This document shows, in pieces, positions 52,249 through 61,809 of a stretch of DNA of 64,000 nucleotides. Origin of the DNA: Vulcanococcus sp. (GTDB lineage: Bacteria > Cyanobacteriota > Cyanobacteriia > PCC-6307 > Cyanobiaceae). The notes under the pieces are model-generated. The model was not told the origin of the DNA, ran no database searches, and was given only the letters and a program-made list of their open reading frames with translations. Location of the stretch: contig JAHUZV010000025.1 in assembly GCA_019264575.1 (NCBI GenBank), forward strand, positions 1-64,000, given 5' to 3'. Each line of letters starts with the position of its first letter. The stretch's first letter is position 1. Position numbers and translations under genes: made by a program.

Positions 52249-53770
52249 ACAGGGTTGCTTTGGGTAGAGGACCTTCCAGGTGCTCCCAAGGCAGCACCTG
52301 GTCGCCGCTCCAACTGTTGTGAATCACCTCCTCCCAAGCAGGCGGCAGCGGTCCCGAGCCTGAGGCGTCGCCCTCGCGCACGGCCCGGTAAGCCTGCTTC
52401 CAGCCCCCCAGGCTTTCGTGGCGGCCGCGGGCCGCGGCAATCACCGGGGCCAGGCGCCGATCGCTGCGCGACAGCAGGGCCTGGATCACGCTCCAGCCGT
52501 AGCTCTCCGGCCGCAGCTCAATGCCCTTGGGCTTGAGCCGTTTGCCCAGCAGCTTGAGGCGCTTCTCGGCTTCGGGCCGAACGCCCTGCCACTGGAACGG
52601 GGTGTGGGCCTTGGGCACGAAGGTGCTCACCCCGAGCGAGAGCCGCAGCCCCGGGGTGGCTTTTTTCAGTGCAAGCAGCAACTCGGCGGTGGCCTCCACA
52701 TCGGCCTCCTCTTCGCTGGGGAGCCCCACCATTCCGTAGAGCTTCAGGCTGCTGAGGCCGCCTTCCTTGGCGTAGCGGGCAGCGGCATAGATCTCCTCAG
52801 TGGCGAGCTTCTTGTTCACCACCTCGCGTATGCGCTCGCTGCCGCTTTCGATCGCGATCGTGAGCGATTTGCTGCCCCGTTTGGCCAGGATCCGCCCCAG
52901 CTCGGGCGTCACCGTGGCGGCTCGCACCGAGCTCACGCTCACCCGGGTGCCCTCGAAGCGGTCTTGATCGAGCCACTGCAGCAGATCCGCAAACTGCGGG
53001 TGCTGGGTGACAGATGCCCCCAGCAGCCCTAGGCGCTGGGTGGCAGTGAGGCCTTTCTCCACCGCTGGGATCAAGCCGTCGTCGAGGCTGGGCGTTCGGA
53101 ACGGCAGGGTGAGATAGCTGGCCAGGCAGAAGCGGCAGAGCTCCGGGCAGCTGCGCACCACCTCCACCATGTGGATGGAGGGCCAGGCCGCCTCCGGAGT
53201 GATCACCGTGGAGTGGCTGAGGGTGTTGCCCCGCCAGGTTTGCTTGGCCACCGTGGCTGGAACGCCTGGCTCGATCGGCTCCACGGCCAGCAGCTCCCCT
53301 TCGCTGCCGTAGCGGGGTGCATAGAGCGCAGGCACATAGACACCCGGCACCTGCGCCAGCCGCCTTAACCGCTCCGGCCGCGGCATCTCTCGGCACTCCT
53401 GCAGTGCATCGATGAAGGAGGGAAGCAGCAGTTCGCCATCGCCCAGCAGCACCACATCGAAGAAGGGCGCCAGCGGTTCGGGGTTGGCGGTGAGCACCGG
53501 GCCACCACCAAACACGATCGGATCCTCGTCGCCCCGCTCGGCGGCCCAGAGGGGGATGCGCTGCTGCTCGAGCAGATCCAGCAGTACGGGGCCATCGAGC
53601 TCCCAGCTGAGCGACAGGCCAAACAGATCGCAGTGGCGGTGCGGCGGATCGCCCTGGTCGGTGAACAGGCGCCGCACATCCACGTCGGCCCGCTGGGCCA
53701 GGGTGGCCCAGACCACCTGATAGCCCAGGCTCGTGATCCCCACGGTGTAGGTGCTGGGGAAGGCCAGCAC
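52220..53770 (-). CDS. B12-binding-type radical SAM protein
   Basis: This 516-residue protein has an N-terminal Rossmann-like region (LGYQVVWATLAQRADVDVRR, VFGGGPVLTANPEPL) and a radical SAM core with the unusual cluster motif RSCPELCRFC (CX3CX2C) near residue 212, then VSVSSVRAATVTPELG. It resembles the TIGR03960-like group of B12-binding radical SAM proteins that are conserved in cyanobacteria; reaction unknown. The frame's only normal start is GTG 53770; protein-like codons (LLFDPAQPEAGALRAV) continue upstream, so the N-terminus may be longer than shown. Confidence 0.8.
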   Translation of the reverse strand: MLAFPSTYTVGITSLGYQVVWATLAQRADVDVRRLFTDQGDPPHRHCDLFGLSLSWELDGPVLLDLLEQQRIPLWAAERGDEDPIVFGGGPVLTANPEPLAPFFDVVLLGDGELLLPSFIDALQECREMPRPERLRRLAQVPGVYVPALYAPRYGSEGELLAVEPIEPGVPATVAKQTWRGNTLSHSTVITPEAAWPSIHMVEVVRSCPELCRFCLASYLTLPFRTPSLDDGLIPAVEKGLTATQRLGLLGASVTQHPQFADLLQWLDQDRFEGTRVSVSSVRAATVTPELGRILAKRGSKSLTIAIESGSERIREVVNKKLATEEIYAAARYAKEGGLSSLKLYGMVGLPSEEEADVEATAELLLALKKATPGLRLSLGVSTFVPKAHTPFQWQGVRPEAEKRLKLLGKRLKPKGIELRPESYGWSVIQALLSRSDRRLAPVIAAARGRHESLGGWKQAYRAVREGDASGSGPLPPAWEEVIHNSWSGDQVLPWEHLEGPLPKATLFKHQQEALA

Positions 53771-53874
53771 CGCCCGCAGCGCCCCAGCTTCTGGCTGGGC
53801 GGGGTCAAACAGCAGGGTTTCCTGGTTCAGGGCGGGGCGAGGCCTGGTGAATCCAGGGTCTCACCCGGCCCGGT

Positions 53875-55584
53875 TCAGATGCTCCAGGCCACGCCATTGA
53901 GCTCATAGCCCTGGTTGCGGAAGAACTCCACATCACGGGCTGAAGAAGTGAATCCATAGGCGCCTGTGCTGCTGTTGAACATGCGCACAAAATCTGTGGA
54001 GCCAGCGCCAGGGGCGAGGGCCCGGAAGCCCACATCGCCGCCGGTGTAAGTGCCGCTGTTTAGAAGTTGATCGCGTTCGGAGGCGCTGGTTGTGTAGTAG
54101 TGGGTTTGTGTGGGTGTGTGCCAGAGGGTGTACACATCCACGGCTTGCCTGTCGCTCGCTTTCAGGCCACGAAACGGTGCGGAGATGAAGAGGTAGCCCT
54201 CGTCATCCTTCAAGGTGTCGATGGCATCGGCGGTATTGGTTGTGTAGAAGGTGTCGAAGGTGATTCCGGAGTCCACACGACTCACCACGCGCTGGCCGGT
54301 GAGCGGGTCGGCGTAGGACGACGGTGTTGCTGTTTTGCGGGAGGTTTTGTCTTTGCCGCTGGGGAGATACCCCACACGCGCGCCACCGTATTGGTAGAGC
54401 GAGCCCAGATTCTGGCCGTAGGGATTGCTGGTGCCGGTGGCGGTGATCCAGAGCTGGTATTCGGTGGCATTGGCAATGCCGCCGTGAACTTTGAAGTAAA
54501 CGGGAACGTTTTCCTTGTTTTCTGAATCGGGTTCTTGGATGGCGGCAGTCACGGTGTCGGTGTATTCCACCAAGTTTCCGCCTTGGTCGTAGGTGAGCCA
54601 GGGCGAAGGTGTAGCGGCACCGCCCACATCGGTCACGTTGGCTTTGCTATCGCTGCTGGCATCGATCGAGGTGTAGTCAGGCGCCCAGAAGACATGGCTG
54701 TCGTAGTTGGCGTACCCTTGGGTTTTCAGGGTTTTTTGCGACAGCTTGCCGCTGATCACATCGCCCTTGCTATTGACATTCACGCGGCCACTGGCTTCGC
54801 CGTTGCTCGAGGCCCAGTAGGAGGAGGTGAGGGGCTCGGGCGCTTGGTTGCTGCCTGTTGGGTAGTAGTAATAGGGGGTGCCGTTGTTGGTTTTTGAGCC
54901 TGCGTAGTAGGCGGCCTTCACCCACTCATTCTCGCTCGGCAGCACAAAGCCGCTGGTGTTTTGGCGCTGAGCGTAGGGGTAGTTGTAGTCGTTGAGGTTG
55001 TAGGTGCCGCTGAGGATGTTGTCGGAGAAGCGAACGTATTTGGTGGAGAGTTGAACGTTGAACCCTTCTGGGCTTTTGGCTCTCTTGCTCTGCTCGGCAA
55101 CAACGGTGCCGTTGCTCAGGGCATTCACACAATAGAGATACTGAAACATGTTGGCCCACATCATGGGCTTGTCGGCCCAGCTTTCATCGGCCAGGGCGTA
55201 GTGCTCACCGTTTTTGGCGTGCTTGAGCTGGATGATCTGCCCCTGGTAGGGGTTTTCGATCGGAGAGAACGTGTTGTTGTAAAGCGTGATGCCTGTCCAG
55301 GGCAGTTGATCGTTGGATCCATCGGGATCGACTGCATTGAGGAAGGAAACGTATTGCTTTGCGGTGACTTCGTATTGGCCAATCTCGAAGGTGTAGGGAA
55401 CGGCGCCCAGCTGCTGATAGTTGCCGGCGGTAGCGGGTTCATAGGTGGTGCTGCCGCTGCCGCCTGGGTTCTGGGCTGGAACGGTGCTCTTGCTTGGAAA
55501 TTCGAATCCCTTCACGCCGATCGAGGGGTTGCCCGGCTTGCTCACGCGGGCGAACTGAAGCTCGATGTCGTACTGCTTGCCCAT
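53875..55584 (-). CDS. FGE-sulfatase-like domain fused to DUF5648-like repeats
   Basis: This 569-residue protein has a formylglycine-generating-enzyme (SUMF1/FGE) fold across about residues 50-400, with FEIGQYEVTAKQYVSFLNAV, GFVLPSENEWVKAAYYAG and QGGNLVEYTDTVTAA. The RGGSW-type end and the catalytic cysteines are missing; only one Cys (YLYCVNAL) was seen, so it is probably not a sulfatase activator. The last about 130 residues hold three DUF5648-like units (VYTLWHTPTQTHYYTTSASE, then VRMFNSSTGAYGFTSSAR). No signal peptide is visible. Base composition is more AT-rich than neighbours; divergent from the next gene. Confidence 0.72.
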   Translation of the reverse strand: MGKQYDIELQFARVSKPGNPSIGVKGFEFPSKSTVPAQNPGGSGSTTYEPATAGNYQQLGAVPYTFEIGQYEVTAKQYVSFLNAVDPDGSNDQLPWTGITLYNNTFSPIENPYQGQIIQLKHAKNGEHYALADESWADKPMMWANMFQYLYCVNALSNGTVVAEQSKRAKSPEGFNVQLSTKYVRFSDNILSGTYNLNDYNYPYAQRQNTSGFVLPSENEWVKAAYYAGSKTNNGTPYYYYPTGSNQAPEPLTSSYWASSNGEASGRVNVNSKGDVISGKLSQKTLKTQGYANYDSHVFWAPDYTSIDASSDSKANVTDVGGAATPSPWLTYDQGGNLVEYTDTVTAAIQEPDSENKENVPVYFKVHGGIANATEYQLWITATGTSNPYGQNLGSLYQYGGARVGYLPSGKDKTSRKTATPSSYADPLTGQRVVSRVDSGITFDTFYTTNTADAIDTLKDDEGYLFISAPFRGLKASDRQAVDVYTLWHTPTQTHYYTTSASERDQLLNSGTYTGGDVGFRALAPGAGSTDFVRMFNSSTGAYGFTSSARDVEFFRNQGYELNGVAWSI

Positions 55585-55676
55585 GCGAAGGGGTTTTGTA
55601 AACGTCGATACGTTACGGGCGCCACAAGGTGGGTGCTGCCGCCATCACGATGTCTTCCAGTTCCGTCATTTGACCT

Positions 55677-56810
55677 GTGTCGTCCTCTGTTTGGAAGGTG
55701 ATCTCTCCTTTTCAATACAACCCAGGAAATGACCCGTCGGTTGTCACCTACCTGCAGGGTTTCAAGCAAGGCGACCGCGCCGGTACTTATCTGCTGGTGG
55801 GTGCCAACAATTCGCCCGGGCCCACCCCCCAGGGCCTGGTGTATCAGGGGCCCTTGGATGGGATCTCTCGCAATGGTGTGAGTGGTTCTGGAGTGTGGTC
55901 GGTTGTGGCGGCGCCCAAGCGTTTTCGTGCCGCTGGCACCAGCGTGTATGGCCCAGACAACCTCGGCAGCGGGCAAGCTGATCTGGTGGGTGCCTTCACT
56001 CGCAACATCGGAAGCGATGCGCCCACCCCGCGCAATCCGGCGGTGGTGGGATTCACTTATAGCGGTGCTGTGGATGGTTCGGATCGTCGCGGTTGGCGCG
56101 AGGTGCAGGGCCGAACCCAGGCGGGCACCAATGGCACGTACACCTTTGTGCACTCAGTGGATGGTGGCCTAGCGGTTGGCAACGCCGATAACGCGGATGT
56201 GGATGAGCTCACGGGCTATTTCAGCCTGAGTTCCACTGCGTTCATCGTTGATCTCGATACCGGTAAGCAAACCAAGATTCGCTACCCGGATGATCGCAAT
56301 CCCCTGGTGACCCACACCGCCTACGGGATCTGGTTCAACGGCGGCAGCAGTTACACGATTGCCGGTGGCAGTGGAGAGGTGCTGCAGCCCGGCTCAGACA
56401 AGGTTGAGGCCGGTGCCGGCTATCTGATCGATTACGACGCGGTGACAGGTCGCTTTTCGAACTACACCACCTTCCCGTATCGCAACCGCGAGCAAACGGA
56501 CCTGATCAGCCACTTTGAGGGGATCTACCGCACGCCGCAGGGGCACTACCGCCTGCCGGCTACGGCGGCGGCGCTCAATGCCATGGGTGATCTCACGTTG
56601 GCTTCGGTGGTCACGGTCAAGCGCAATCGCCAGGGAGGCTTCCGTGAGCAGGCGCGGTGGAAGGATCTCCCGATCACCCGCAGCAGCGACGGAGCTCAGA
56701 GCGTGCTGAGCACCGCCAATTCGCTTTACGGCGATGCAGTGGTGGGCTTTGCCAACTATCCCGATGGCAGCGGCGGTTTAACGCCGCTGGATTTCGTGGC
56801 GCAGCTCTAA
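55677..56810 (+). CDS. Beta-repeat protein of unknown function
   Basis: This 377-residue protein is beta-rich, with repeating YG/DLVG/GF units such as SVYGPDNLG...DLVGAFTR, VVGFTYSGAVDGSDRRGW, AYGIWFNGGSSYTIAGGSGE and SLYGDAVVGFANYPDGSGG, consistent with a propeller or blade-like repeat fold. No catalytic motif, signal peptide or membrane helix is seen. GTG 55677 is the start; an in-frame ATG at 55650 is followed after seven codons by TGA. It is divergent from the FGE-like gene with 92 bases between starts, which suggests a functional pair. Confidence 0.65.
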   Translation: MSSSVWKVISPFQYNPGNDPSVVTYLQGFKQGDRAGTYLLVGANNSPGPTPQGLVYQGPLDGISRNGVSGSGVWSVVAAPKRFRAAGTSVYGPDNLGSGQADLVGAFTRNIGSDAPTPRNPAVVGFTYSGAVDGSDRRGWREVQGRTQAGTNGTYTFVHSVDGGLAVGNADNADVDELTGYFSLSSTAFIVDLDTGKQTKIRYPDDRNPLVTHTAYGIWFNGGSSYTIAGGSGEVLQPGSDKVEAGAGYLIDYDAVTGRFSNYTTFPYRNREQTDLISHFEGIYRTPQGHYRLPATAAALNAMGDLTLASVVTVKRNRQGGFREQARWKDLPITRSSDGAQSVLSTANSLYGDAVVGFANYPDGSGGLTPLDFVAQL

Positions 56811-56811
56811 A

Positions 56812-59427
56812 TCACACCTCCGCCAGCACCTTGGCTTCGTCGTCGGCGCTCACCACCCGGCCGCTGTCTTCGAAGCCTTCGATCTGATCGAAGTTGAGGT
56901 AGCGGTAGAGCTCGGCGCCGCGGGGATCGATCTTGGCCGCGGCGATGGCCAGGTATTGATCCTTGGTGGGGATGCGGCCCAGCTGAGCGCACACCGCGGC
57001 CAGTTCGGCACTGCCGAGATACACCTGAGCACCGTTGCCGAGGCGGTTGTTGAAGTTGCGGGTGCTGGTGGAGAACACGGTGGTGTTGTCTTCCACCCGG
57101 GCCTGGTTGCCCATGCAGAGCGAGCAGCCGGGCATCTCCATGCGCGAGCCCGCCTTCTCGAAGATGGCGTAGTAGCCCTCCTGCTTGAGCATTTCCTCAT
57201 CCATGCGGGTGGGCGGGCACACCCAGAGGCGCGCGGTGTTCTCGCCCTGGCCTTCCAGCACCGTGGCGGCGGCGCGGTAGTGGCCGATGTTGGTCATGCA
57301 GGAGCCGATGAACACCTCATCGATGCGATCGCCCGCTACCTCCGAGAGCGTTTTCACGTTGTCGGGGTCGTTGGGGCAGGCCAGGATCGGCTCGGTGATC
57401 TCGTCGAGGTTGATCTCGATCACGGCGGCGTAGTCCGCGTCGGCGTCGGCCTCCATCAGCACCGGGTTGGCCAGCCATTCCTCCATGGCCTTGATGCGGC
57501 GGGCCAGGGTGCGGGCATCGCTGTAGCCGCGGGCGATCATGTTTTTGAGCAGCGCCACGTTGCTGCGTAGGTATTCGCTCACCGTTTCTACGGAGAGCTT
57601 GATGGTGCTGCCGGCGCAAGAGCGTTCGGCGGTCGCGTCTGTCAGTTCAAAAGCTTGCTCCAGCTTCAGATCGGGCAGGCCTTCGATCTCCATGATCCGG
57701 CCGCTGAAGATGTTTTTCTTGCCGGCCTTCTCCACAGTGAGCAGTCCTTGTTGGATGGCCACGTAGGGGATGGCGTTCACCACATCGCGCAGGGTCACGC
57801 CCGGCTGCAGGGAGCCGGAGAATTTCACCAGCACGGATTCGGGCATGTCGAGCGGCATGGCGCCGATGGCGGCGGCGAAGGCCACCAGGCCCGAGCCGGC
57901 CGGGAAGGAGATGCCCAGGGGGAAGCGGGTGTGGCTGTCGCCGCCGGTGCCCACGGTGTCGGGCAGGAGCATGCGGTTGAGCCAGCTGTGGATGATGCCG
58001 TCGCCGGGGCGCAGGGCCACACCACCCCTCGAACTGATGAAGTCGGGCAGCTCGGCGTGGGTCTTGAGGTCCACGGGCTTGGGATAGGCGGCGGTGTGGC
58101 AGAAGCTCTGCATCACCAGATCGGCGCTGAAGCCCAGGCAGGCCAGCTCCTTCATCTCATCGCGGGTCATCGGCCCGGTGGTGTCCTGGGAGCCCACGGT
58201 GGTCATCAGCGGCTCGCAGCTGGTGCCCGGGCGCACGCCGGGCAGGCCGCAGGCCTTGCCAACCATCTTCTGGGCGAGGGTGAAGCCCTTGCCGATGTCG
58301 GCCGGGGCCGAGGGCCGGATGAACAGGTCGCTGGCGGCCAGGCCCAGCTGGACGCGCACCTTGTCGGTGAGCGAGCGGCCGATCAGCAGGGGGATGCGGC
58401 CACCGGCGCGCACCTCATCGGTGATGGTGCTCGGCTTGAGCTCGAAGCGAGCCACGATTTCGCCGGCGTTCGCTTCACCAGCGGCGCGCTCGATCGTGCC
58501 GGCGTAGGGGCGGATCGTGATCACATCACCCGAGTTGAGGGCGCTCACGTCGCACTCGATCGGCAGGGCGCCCGAGTCTTCGGCGGTATTGAAGAAAATC
58601 GGGGCGATCTTGCCGCCGAGCACCACGCCGCCGCTGCGCTTGTTGGGCACGTGGGGAATGTCAGTGCCGGTGTGCCAGAGCACCGAGTTGATCGCGGATT
58701 TGCGGGAGCTGCCGGTGCCCACCACATCACCCACGTAGGCCACGGGATGGCCCTTTTGCTTGAGCTGGCTGATCAGCTCCAGGCCGCCGGGCATGCGGGT
58801 TTCCAGCATCGCCGTGGCGTGCAGGGGGATGTCCGGGCGGGTGGTGGCGTGGGTGGCGGGGGAGAGGTCGTCGGTGTTGGTCTCGCCCTCCACCTTGAAC
58901 ACCGTCACGGTGATCTCAGCGGGCAGCTCGGGCTTGGCGGTGAACCACTCGGCGTTGGCCCAGCTGTCGATCACGCGCTTGGCGTACGGGTTGCTGGCCG
59001 CCAGCTCCAGCACATCGTTGTAAGCGTCGTACACCAGCAGCGTGCGGCTGAGGCCGGTGGCGGCGGCTTCGGCGATGGACGCATCGGTGCTGGAGAGCAG
59101 CTCGATCAGAGCGCCCACGTTGTAGCCGCCGATCATCGTGGCCAGCAGGTTCACCGCCTCCACGGCGCTCACCAGCGGGCTCGTGGCCTTGCCTTGGGCC
59201 ACGGCGCTCAGCCAGCCCGCTTTCACATAGGCGGCTTCATCCACGCCGGGGGGGATGCGCTCGGAGAGCAGATGCAGCAGGAAGGTTTCTTCGCCGGCGG
59301 GCGGGGCCTGCAGCAGTTCGGTGAGGTCTTGCGCCTGGGCGGCGGTGAGGGGCAGGGCCGGAATCCCCAGGGCTTCGCGCTCCGCGGCGGCGGCGCGGTA
59401 GTCGGCAAGGAAGCTGCTGGCAACCAT
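56812..59427 (-). CDS. acnB: Bifunctional aconitate hydratase 2 / 2-methylisocitrate dehydratase (AcnB)
   Basis: This 871-residue [4Fe-4S] enzyme isomerises citrate to isocitrate. The AcnB-type domain order (HEAT-like N-terminus, swivel domain with [17 protein letters not shown], then catalytic domains) is present, with cluster cysteines in [23 protein letters not shown] and [12 protein letters not shown] 59427 ([17 protein letters not shown]) is preferred over 59475. Its stop is one base from the stop of the convergent gene. Confidence 0.96.
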   Translation of the reverse strand: MVASSFLADYRAAAAEREALGIPALPLTAAQAQDLTELLQAPPAGEETFLLHLLSERIPPGVDEAAYVKAGWLSAVAQGKATSPLVSAVEAVNLLATMIGGYNVGALIELLSSTDASIAEAAATGLSRTLLVYDAYNDVLELAASNPYAKRVIDSWANAEWFTAKPELPAEITVTVFKVEGETNTDDLSPATHATTRPDIPLHATAMLETRMPGGLELISQLKQKGHPVAYVGDVVGTGSSRKSAINSVLWHTGTDIPHVPNKRSGGVVLGGKIAPIFFNTAEDSGALPIECDVSALNSGDVITIRPYAGTIERAAGEANAGEIVARFELKPSTITDEVRAGGRIPLLIGRSLTDKVRVQLGLAASDLFIRPSAPADIGKGFTLAQKMVGKACGLPGVRPGTSCEPLMTTVGSQDTTGPMTRDEMKELACLGFSADLVMQSFCHTAAYPKPVDLKTHAELPDFISSRGGVALRPGDGIIHSWLNRMLLPDTVGTGGDSHTRFPLGISFPAGSGLVAFAAAIGAMPLDMPESVLVKFSGSLQPGVTLRDVVNAIPYVAIQQGLLTVEKAGKKNIFSGRIMEIEGLPDLKLEQAFELTDATAERSCAGSTIKLSVETVSEYLRSNVALLKNMIARGYSDARTLARRIKAMEEWLANPVLMEADADADYAAVIEINLDEITEPILACPNDPDNVKTLSEVAGDRIDEVFIGSCMTNIGHYRAAATVLEGQGENTARLWVCPPTRMDEEMLKQEGYYAIFEKAGSRMEMPGCSLCMGNQARVEDNTTVFSTSTRNFNNRLGNGAQVYLGSAELAAVCAQLGRIPTKDQYLAIAAAKIDPRGAELYRYLNFDQIEGFEDSGRVVSADDEAKVLAEV

Positions 59428-59566
59428 CGGCGCTAAGGGTCCGGCGGACCTGACGAACTGTGACGTGACACCCATTGTTCTTTGCCGCCCTGCCCTGATC
59501 TGGTGACAACGGCTGCAATCGGGCTTTTAGGCTTCCCTATCCCCCTGCCCCTGTGCGGCTGCCGGC

Positions 59567-60640
59567 ATGATTCCCACCTCTGATCTCCACGTGGTGGAAA
59601 CGCGGCCGCTCGTGGCACCGGCGCTCCTGCATCAGGAGTTGCCCCTGGGCGAGGCCGCAGCCACCACGGTGCGTGAGGCGCGCGAGCGGATCAAGGCGAT
59701 TCTGCGGGGCGACGATCAGCGCCTGCTGGTGATCGTGGGCCCCTGCTCCGTGCACGACGTGGACGCCGCCAAGGAGTACGCGGCCGCCATCGCTGAAGAA
59801 CACCAGCGCCACCGCGATCAGCTCGAAGTGGTGATGCGGGTGTATTTCGAGAAGCCCCGCACCACCGTGGGCTGGAAGGGCCTGATCAACGACCCGCACC
59901 TCGATGGCAGCTACGACATCAACACCGGCCTGAAGCTGGCCCGCGGCCTGCTGCTGCACCTGGCCGAGATGGGTCTGCCCGCTGCCACCGAGCTGCTGGA
60001 TCCGGTGGTGCCCCAATACATCGCAGATCTGATCAGCTGGACCGCCATCGGCGCCCGCACCACCGAAAGCCAGACCCACCGGGAGATGGCCTCAGGGCTC
60101 TCGATGCCGATCGGCTTCAAGAACGGCACCGATGGCAGTGCCAGCACTGCCATTAACGCCATGGAGGCGGCGGCGCGCCCACACCATTTCCTGGGCATCA
60201 ATAAAGACGGCAGCGCCGCCATCGTGACCACCACCGGCAACCCCGATGGGCACCTGGTGCTGCGGGGCGGCAAGCAGGGCACCAACTTCCACGCCGAGGC
60301 GATCGAAGCGGCCGCGGCGGCCCTGGCGAAAGATGGCCTGCCGGCGCGGGTGATGGTGGATTGCAGCCACGGCAACTCCAATAAGGACTACCGCCGTCAG
60401 GGCGAGGTGGCGGCGGCAGTGGCCGATCAGCTGCGCTCCGGTTCACGCCATGTGATGGGCGTGATGATCGAAAGCCATCTGGTGGCCGGCAATCAGAAGA
60501 TTCCTGCCGATCTGAGCCAGCTCACCTACGGCCAGAGCATCACCGATGCCTGCATTGATCTGGGCTCCACCCGTGAGGTGTTGGCGGAGCTGGCTGGAGC
60601 GGTAGCACAGGCGAAAAGCAAGGCTGCGGCTCTGGTTTAA
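59567..60640 (+). CDS. 3-deoxy-7-phosphoheptulonate synthase (DAHP synthase, class I)
   Basis: The 357-residue enzyme condenses PEP and erythrose 4-phosphate, the first step of the shikimate pathway. Family sequences VIVGPCSVHDVDAAKEYA, RVYFEKPRTTVGWKGLINDP, and MVDCSHGNSNKDYRRQ identify the AroF/G/H type. Which of the aroF/G/H names fits cannot be told from sequence alone. Shikimate dehydrogenase (aroE) lies 16 kb away. Confidence 0.95.
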   Translation: MIPTSDLHVVETRPLVAPALLHQELPLGEAAATTVREARERIKAILRGDDQRLLVIVGPCSVHDVDAAKEYAAAIAEEHQRHRDQLEVVMRVYFEKPRTTVGWKGLINDPHLDGSYDINTGLKLARGLLLHLAEMGLPAATELLDPVVPQYIADLISWTAIGARTTESQTHREMASGLSMPIGFKNGTDGSASTAINAMEAAARPHHFLGINKDGSAAIVTTTGNPDGHLVLRGGKQGTNFHAEAIEAAAAALAKDGLPARVMVDCSHGNSNKDYRRQGEVAAAVADQLRSGSRHVMGVMIESHLVAGNQKIPADLSQLTYGQSITDACIDLGSTREVLAELAGAVAQAKSKAAALV

Positions 60641-60657
60641 GCCTGCGCTGAGATTAA

Positions 60658-60684
60658 TTAGCACTCGCTTGTTGGGAGTGCTAA
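60658..60684 (+). promoter_or_regulatory. CIRCE element (HrcA operator)
   Basis: TTAGCACTC (60658-60666), a 9-base spacer, and GAGTGCTAA (60676-60684) match the CIRCE consensus TTAGCACTC-N9-GAGTGCTAA without a mismatch. This is the operator of the HrcA heat-shock repressor, usually placed in front of groESL in cyanobacteria. Here it lies between the DAHP synthase stop and the next small gene, 91 bases ahead of its ATG. Confidence 0.95.
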
Positions 60685-60774
60685 TTCACAGCGACGTTGC
60701 AAACTGTTTGGCGTGAACAGCGCCCCTTTCGGCGTTGCGTAGGTTTGATGGAGTCGCAATCAGGAGGTCTGCTG

Positions 60775-61113
60775 ATGACCTATCTCCTGCAGTTCTGTGG
60801 CGTGTCTGATCCCTTGCAGCTTTTTTATCTCGAGCAGAGCAGTGTGGGCGAAGGGGAAGGGCCGGCCTTTGCGGGCTTTCGCCCCTTTCAGCTCGATGCG
60901 TTGCTCGGCTGGGCGCTGGAGACAGCCCGGGGGCGCGGCTGGGAGTTGGATCTGATCCACACCACCGTGGTGGATGTGTGGCTGGAGCGCGCGGAAGCGA
61001 TTCGGCAGTGGCAGTTGCGCCTGTTGGCGGAGCCCGATGACCGGCGCTTGGTGGCTGGTTTGGGCACTCAGCACGACTGGGAGCGGCGCTGCGAGGCGAT
61101 GCTCCAGGCCTGA
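60775..61113 (+). CDS. Hypothetical protein downstream of a CIRCE operator
   Basis: This 112-residue soluble protein starts MTYLLQFCGVSDPLQLFYLE and ends WERRCEAMLQA; it has no named domain. ATG 60775 is preceded by AGGAGG (60762-60767) with ideal spacing, so this start is well supported over in-frame ATGs at 60748 and 60697. A perfect CIRCE element upstream indicates HrcA-controlled, heat-inducible expression. A chaperone-related role would fit, but is only inferred from regulation. Confidence 0.7.
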   Translation: MTYLLQFCGVSDPLQLFYLEQSSVGEGEGPAFAGFRPFQLDALLGWALETARGRGWELDLIHTTVVDVWLERAEAIRQWQLRLLAEPDDRRLVAGLGTQHDWERRCEAMLQA

Positions 61114-61121
61114 GTGCAGCG

Positions 61122-61799
61122 TTAGTGGGCCCAGTGCTGCCAGAGCAGGCCGGCGCTCAGGGGAACCGTGAGGTTGTCGATGCCGAAGCTGCTGCCCTGC
61201 TCGAGGGCTGTGGCCAGCAGAGCGATCGCGATTAGTTGGGGCCAGCCCGGAGCGGCCATGCCCTGGCTCTGGGCGATCAGCTGCAACAGGACCAGCACCA
61301 CCAGTGCTCCGCCGCCCATGGCCAGGGTTCCGGCCAGCGATTTCCCCTGGCCAAGCACCCGCCAGCGGGGCGAGCGCAGCTGAGGCCCCACCAGCCCAGC
61401 TAGGCCATCGCCGATGGCCATCACCAGCACGCCAGCGGCGACGGCCAGGGGCTGCTCCGGCCAGAACAGCGCGAGCAGGATCGCGATCGAAGCGCCATAA
61501 GCCACCGTGCCGTAGCTGTGGCGATCCACATCTTCCACGGCCGGAAGCACCCTGAAGCGGTGATTCAGGGCCGTGGCCAAGGTGACGGCGATAGCCGCAG
61601 GCAGTGCCACCCAGCGGGCGATGCCAAGCCCCCAGGCCAGCAACACCACAGGGCCTGTGCCGATGTGCACCACCTTGCGGCTCCATTCCCGTTGATTGGG
61701 AAAACGATGGCGAACGGCCAGAGCCGTGCCCACCACAACGGCGAGCCACAGCAGCACCACGGCGATGCCAGTGAGCTGTTCGAGTAGAGCCGGGGTCAA
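61122..61799 (-). CDS. Phytol kinase / dolichol-kinase-like membrane protein
   Basis: This 225-residue membrane protein has six or seven helices and the family blocks REWSRKVVHIGTGPVVLLAW, VDRHSYGTVAYGASIAILLA and AIGDGLAGLVGPQL, typical of the VTE5/Slr1652 CTP-dependent phytol or phytyl-phosphate kinases that recycle chlorophyll phytol into tocopherol. The alternatives are dolichol or other polyprenol kinases; the exact substrate is inferred. It lies 10 bases upstream of nothing else on its strand and follows the sigma factor gene by 10 bases. Confidence 0.78.
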   Translation of the reverse strand: MTPALLEQLTGIAVVLLWLAVVVGTALAVRHRFPNQREWSRKVVHIGTGPVVLLAWGLGIARWVALPAAIAVTLATALNHRFRVLPAVEDVDRHSYGTVAYGASIAILLALFWPEQPLAVAAGVLVMAIGDGLAGLVGPQLRSPRWRVLGQGKSLAGTLAMGGGALVVLVLLQLIAQSQGMAAPGWPQLIAIALLATALEQGSSFGIDNLTVPLSAGLLWQHWAH

Positions 61800-61809
61800 G
61801 GGAGCAGGC

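Noticed and set aside
55650..55676. ATG at 55650 as start of the beta-repeat gene
   Set aside because: In frame but followed by TGA after seven codons; GTG 55677 is used instead.
57655..59436. 593-codon plus-strand frame over acnB
   Set aside because: Antisense to acnB, low-complexity Gly/His/Ala composition, no start or domain support.
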